From Candidatus Halomonas stercoripullorum (GTDB taxonomy: Bacteria; Pseudomonadota; Gammaproteobacteria; Pseudomonadales; Halomonadaceae), in the NCBI GenBank assembly GCA_019114645.1, contig DXFC01000164.1, positions 1 through 8,288 of the forward strand: 8,288 bases of DNA. The letters run 5' to 3'. Under the pieces are notes generated by a model. It was not told where the DNA came from. It was given only the letters and a program-made list of their open reading frames with translations, and ran no database searches. This document shows positions 5,559 to 8,288 of the stretch, one piece after another; positions within the stretch are counted from its first letter, which is position 1, and every line of letters begins with the position of its first letter. The position numbers and the translations under genes are program-made.

Positions 5559-6950
5559 ATGCGCCAGACGCTCACTCAAGAGCTGGGCAACCTGATCGAA
5601 CGTGGCCGTGATCGCCAACTACGCTTGGCGGTCACCGGTCTTTCCCGCGCGGGCAAGACCGCCTTTCTCACTTCCTTGGTCAATCAACTCCGTCATGCCG
5701 GCCTTGAAGCGCGCCTCGATCTGATGCCGGCAGCCAGGGAGGGGCGGCTACTGGGGGCTCGCCGGGTTAGCCAGCCTGATCTTGGCGTCCCCCGCTTTCC
5801 TTATGATCAGGGCATGGCGGCGCTAGACGCCGAGCCGCCACATTGGCCCGATCCGACCCGCAGTATCAGTGAGTTACGCTTGTCGGTCCGCTATCATCCG
5901 GCGCGACGCGGCTTGCTGCGCAGCGAAACCGCCGAACTGAGTCTCGACCTGTTCGACTATCCCGGTGAGTGGCTCCTCGACCTGCCATTGCTGGATCAGG
6001 AATATCCAGGCTGGAGTCGCAACATGCTGGCCGGTGCGGGAGAACAGCGTCGCGCCCTGCTGGCCGAATGGGAAAGCGTTGCCGCCAAGCTTGATCCTGC
6101 TGCCGAGGCCAACGAGGCCGAGCTTGCCGCAATCGCCATGCTGTATGCCAGGAGCCTGCAAGCCGCGCGTGAAGCGGGCTTTGCCAACCTGCAGCCAGGA
6201 CGATTTCTGTTACCGGGGGATCTCGAAGGAGCGCCAGTCCTGCAGTTCTTTCCTCTGCCAGCCATTGCCGATGCTGATCCGGCAACTCTGGCCAAGCTGC
6301 CGCGTGAAAGTGTTTACGCTACTCTGGCGGCACGCTTTCGTCACTACCAGCAGCATGTCGTGCGCCCCTTCTATCGTGACCACTTTCGCCGCTTCGACCG
6401 CCAGATCGTACTGGTCGATGTACTCGGCGCGCTCAGTGCCGGCCCTGAGCGCTTTGAAGACTTGTCCCGTGCGCTCGCCACGCTGATGCAGAGCTTTGAT
6501 TACGGCAAGCGCAGCCTGCTGTCGCGGTTGTTTGCACCACGTATTGACCGGCTGGCACTGGCAGCCACTAAAGCCGATCACGTAACGCCAGAGCAGCACG
6601 CCAACCTCACCGCATTGCTTGAGGCCCTGCTCGCCGAGCCGCTGCAGGACCTGCGCTACGCCAACATACCGGTCAAGGCACTATCGCTGGCATCGATTCG
6701 CGCCACGGAAGCACATCAGGTGGACCACCAAGGCCAACGCACGCCGGCACTACGCGGCACAACGCTCGCCGGAGAGACGGTACTGGTGTTTCCCGGCGAA
6801 GTTCCCGCCAAACTACCCGGACACGAGTTCTGGGCCCGCCAGGGATTCGATTTTCGCGCCTTTCGCCCGGCGCCGCGTGAAGGCAGTGTCCTGCCGCATA
6901 TCCGGCTCGACGTTGCTCTGGACTGGCTGATCGGAGACAAGCTGAAATGA
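5559..6950 (+). CDS. ycjX: YcjX family GTP-binding protein
   Basis: This 463-residue P-loop NTPase is of the YcjX (DUF463) type, near the E. coli length of about 465. Nucleotide-binding motifs are in order: Walker A GLSRAGKT at 27-34 (Lys33, Thr34), LSLDLFDYPGEWLLDLPLL at 127-145 with Asp133 and Gly136 as the DxxG motif, and TKAD at 337-340 as the guanine-specificity motif. Other family hallmarks are FRRFDRQIVLVDVLGAL (276-292), the segment around SFDYGKRSLLSRLF (312-325) and the C-terminal ending LPHIRLDVALDWLIGDKLK. There is no signal peptide or membrane helix; the protein is expected in the cytoplasm or at the inner membrane with YcjF. In E. coli ycjX and ycjF are heat-shock genes near the psp operon; the cellular role is not settled. 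GGAGAGG (5544-5550) precedes the ATG by eight bases. The stop overlaps the next start as ATGA. Confidence 0.95.
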   Translation: MRQTLTQELGNLIERGRDRQLRLAVTGLSRAGKTAFLTSLVNQLRHAGLEARLDLMPAAREGRLLGARRVSQPDLGVPRFPYDQGMAALDAEPPHWPDPTRSISELRLSVRYHPARRGLLRSETAELSLDLFDYPGEWLLDLPLLDQEYPGWSRNMLAGAGEQRRALLAEWESVAAKLDPAAEANEAELAAIAMLYARSLQAAREAGFANLQPGRFLLPGDLEGAPVLQFFPLPAIADADPATLAKLPRESVYATLAARFRHYQQHVVRPFYRDHFRRFDRQIVLVDVLGALSAGPERFEDLSRALATLMQSFDYGKRSLLSRLFAPRIDRLALAATKADHVTPEQHANLTALLEALLAEPLQDLRYANIPVKALSLASIRATEAHQVDHQGQRTPALRGTTLAGETVLVFPGEVPAKLPGHEFWARQGFDFRAFRPAPREGSVLPHIRLDVALDWLIGDKLK

Positions 6951-8005
6951 GTGACTTACCGCGCCAAACGCAAGGTGATGATCCGCAACCAGCCCGACAT
7001 TTCCCCCTGGATGAAGCGGATGCGCCGGATCCGGCTTCACCCCGACCACGCCTGGATTTTGATAGCCAGCTGCCCACACAACAACTAGCAGAAGAATCAC
7101 CCAGCCGTGCCGAGCGTGATCTGGAAGCCAGTCTTGGCCGCCCCCGCAAGCGCCGCTGGGGGCTGCTAGCCCTCCTTGGTGGCGGAATTGGACTGGGCAC
7201 TGCCGAACTGGCTTTGCGCCTGCCCGAAACCCTGCTCGGCGGCGACTGGCTAAGCGGCGGCTGGCAATTGCTGGGGCTTGGTGCGATCGCCCTGGGCGCA
7301 GCCGCGTTAGTGCGCGAAGCCTGGCGATTACGCCGCCTGAAGCGCCACGATACTCTGCGCAGTCAGTTGGCCTGCCTGCCCCAGGCAGACACCGCTGCTG
7401 CGCTGAATCTGGCCCGCTCGCTGAAACGACAACTCGGCCTTGATGATGACCATCCTCACTGGCAGGCCTTTCTTGCTGCCTGTGAACCACATCATGGTGG
7501 TGATGAAGTGCAACATCTGCTTGCGCACCATCTACTCACCCCGCGCGACCGTGAAGCACAGCGACTGATTTCACGCATGGCGGGCGAAACCGCCGTCATG
7601 GTGGCCGTCAGCCCATTAACCCTGGTCGACATGGCGCTGGTCGCCTGGCGCAATCTCGCCATGATCGATCGTATCTGCCGTCTCTATGGCCTGGAGCTGG
7701 GCTATGCCAGTCGCCTGCGCTTGTTGCGCAACGTGCTCTACAACATGGCCTTTGCCGGCGCTACCGAGATGGTCAGCGACGCCGGCGTCGAACTACTCTC
7801 CCTGAATCTGGCCGGGCGCCTCTCGGCCCGCGCCGGCCAGGGCATGGGGGTCGGACTACTGACCGCCCGCCTGGGCTTGCGCACCCAGCGTCTGACACGA
7901 CCGCTGGTTTTTGGTGACAGTGAAGCCCCACGCATGGCTGATCTGCGCCACGAACTGTGGCAACAACTGAGACACCTGGATGAACCCCGCAAGCAGTCAA
8001 AGTAA
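6947..8005 (+). CDS. ycjF: YcjF family (TIGR01620, DUF697) inner-membrane protein
   Basis: This 352-residue protein is the usual partner of YcjX. The first 70 residues are polar, proline-rich and probably disordered, ending in the basic patch RPRKRR (65-70). Two membrane segments follow (about 71-92 and 106-123, WGLLALLGGGIGLG and WQLLGLGAIALGAAAL), with a second basic patch RLRRLKRH (127-134). The C-terminal half is DUF697-like, with GETAVMVAVSPLTLVDMALV (213-232), a conserved WRNLAMIDRICRLYGLELGY stretch (234-253) and amphipathic helices to about 317. ATG at 6947 overlaps the ycjX stop by four bases, so translation is probably coupled and the two proteins are made in step. The length matches E. 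coli YcjF. No terminator is evident downstream. Confidence 0.93.
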   Translation: MSDLPRQTQGDDPQPARHFPLDEADAPDPASPRPRLDFDSQLPTQQLAEESPSRAERDLEASLGRPRKRRWGLLALLGGGIGLGTAELALRLPETLLGGDWLSGGWQLLGLGAIALGAAALVREAWRLRRLKRHDTLRSQLACLPQADTAAALNLARSLKRQLGLDDDHPHWQAFLAACEPHHGGDEVQHLLAHHLLTPRDREAQRLISRMAGETAVMVAVSPLTLVDMALVAWRNLAMIDRICRLYGLELGYASRLRLLRNVLYNMAFAGATEMVSDAGVELLSLNLAGRLSARAGQGMGVGLLTARLGLRTQRLTRPLVFGDSEAPRMADLRHELWQQLRHLDEPRKQSK

Positions 8006-8087
8006 CGAGTACTTGATACACGTCATGACACCGACACCACTAAGGTCTAAGCTCAGAGGATAACCACCATCATATAAGGATATGCCC
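8006..8087 (+). promoter_or_regulatory. Spacer with a possible promoter and the ribosome binding site of the UspA-type gene
   Basis: No intrinsic terminator for the ycjX operon is visible in this 82-bp gap. TTGATA at 8013-8018 resembles a -35 element but no good -10 lies at the right distance. AAGGA at 8076-8080 is the ribosome binding site. It falls in the loop of a small inverted repeat, CATAT-aagg-ATATG (8071-8084), too weak to be stable alone. Confidence 0.3.
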
Positions 8088-8288
8088 ATGTTCCACTCCA
8101 TACTGGTCCCCGTTGATGGCTCCGAAGGTGCCAAGAAGGCACTTGAGGTAGCCTGCCAACTGGCCAGCCAGGCTAACGTCACACTGCACATTCTGAATGT
8201 CCCCGAAGAGCTTGCCCATGAAACCATGCTGGTATGGGGCATCGGGGCGATTGCCATTGAGGCATCGAACCAGGAGCGCGAGGATATT
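8088..8288 (+). CDS. UspA-type universal stress protein, partial (N-terminal 67 residues)
   Basis: The frame opens MFHSILVPVDGSEGAKKALE and runs off the right edge. The first beta strand ILVPVDGS (5-12, with Asp10), a helix rich in alanine and lysine (13-29) and a second strand VTLHILNV (31-38) are the standard start of the universal stress protein fold. The G-x2-G-x9-G-[ST] nucleotide-binding motif that would separate ATP-binding members from the others lies beyond the window. Two in-frame ATGs occur, at 8082 and 8088; the second is chosen because AAGGA is seven bases before it and only one base before the first. USP proteins are cytoplasmic and often made under starvation or osmotic stress. 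The gene may have its own promoter, or be read through from ycjF 82 bp upstream. Confidence 0.92.
   Translation, partial: MFHSILVPVDGSEGAKKALEVACQLASQANVTLHILNVPEELAHETMLVWGIGAIAIEASNQEREDI

Noticed and set aside
6673..7490. Two overlapping minus-strand frames of 175 and 225 codons across the ycjX/ycjF junction.
   Set aside because: Both are arginine-, serine- and glycine-rich antisense shadows of two recognised genes.
8071..8084. CATAT-aagg-ATATG around the ribosome binding site of the UspA-type gene, as an RNA switch.
   Set aside because: Five pairs, four of them A-U, around a 4-nt loop would not be stable, and such a pattern is likely by chance.

Overview
This window reads as ordinary chromosomal DNA from a GC-rich gammaproteobacterium. 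GabT, a GlsB/YeaQ-type membrane protein, a DUF924 protein, a YcjX-YcjF pair and a UspA-type protein together suggest a marine or halophilic lineage such as the Halomonadaceae; that placement is an inference from family content. No tRNA, rRNA, insertion sequence, integrase, CRISPR array or phage gene was recognised.

Layout. (1) Positions 1-2823 hold two genes on the minus strand. The upstream one encodes a very tryptophan-rich, alpha-helical protein of 820 residues built from three clear and one possible diverged DUF1266-like unit. After it comes a 196-bp spacer with inverted repeats, then the first 54 codons of a lipoprotein that runs off the left edge. (2) A divergent region of about 200 bp (2824-3022) separates this from gabT on the plus strand (3023-4315), a complete GABA aminotransferase with no gabD beside it. 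(3) A perfect 14-bp stem between gabT and the next gene looks like a shared bidirectional terminator. (4) Two minus-strand genes follow, a small GlsB/YeaQ/YmgE membrane protein (4376-4612) and a DUF924 protein (4697-5251). (5) A 102-bp divergent spacer leads to a tight plus-strand operon: a 59-residue two-helix membrane protein, the YcjX-type GTPase and the YcjF/DUF697 membrane protein. The last two overlap by four bases. (6) A UspA-type gene starts at 8088 and runs off the right edge.

Function. gabT serves GABA catabolism. The YcjX/YcjF pair, the GlsB-type protein and the UspA-type protein all belong to families tied to envelope or general stress. Their proximity may mean only that this is a stress-gene neighbourhood, because they lie in separate transcription units. 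The parts least explained by known families are the multi-unit DUF1266 protein, the 59-residue membrane protein at the head of the ycjXF operon, and several hairpins in gene leaders. I did not find a convincing new multi-gene system.
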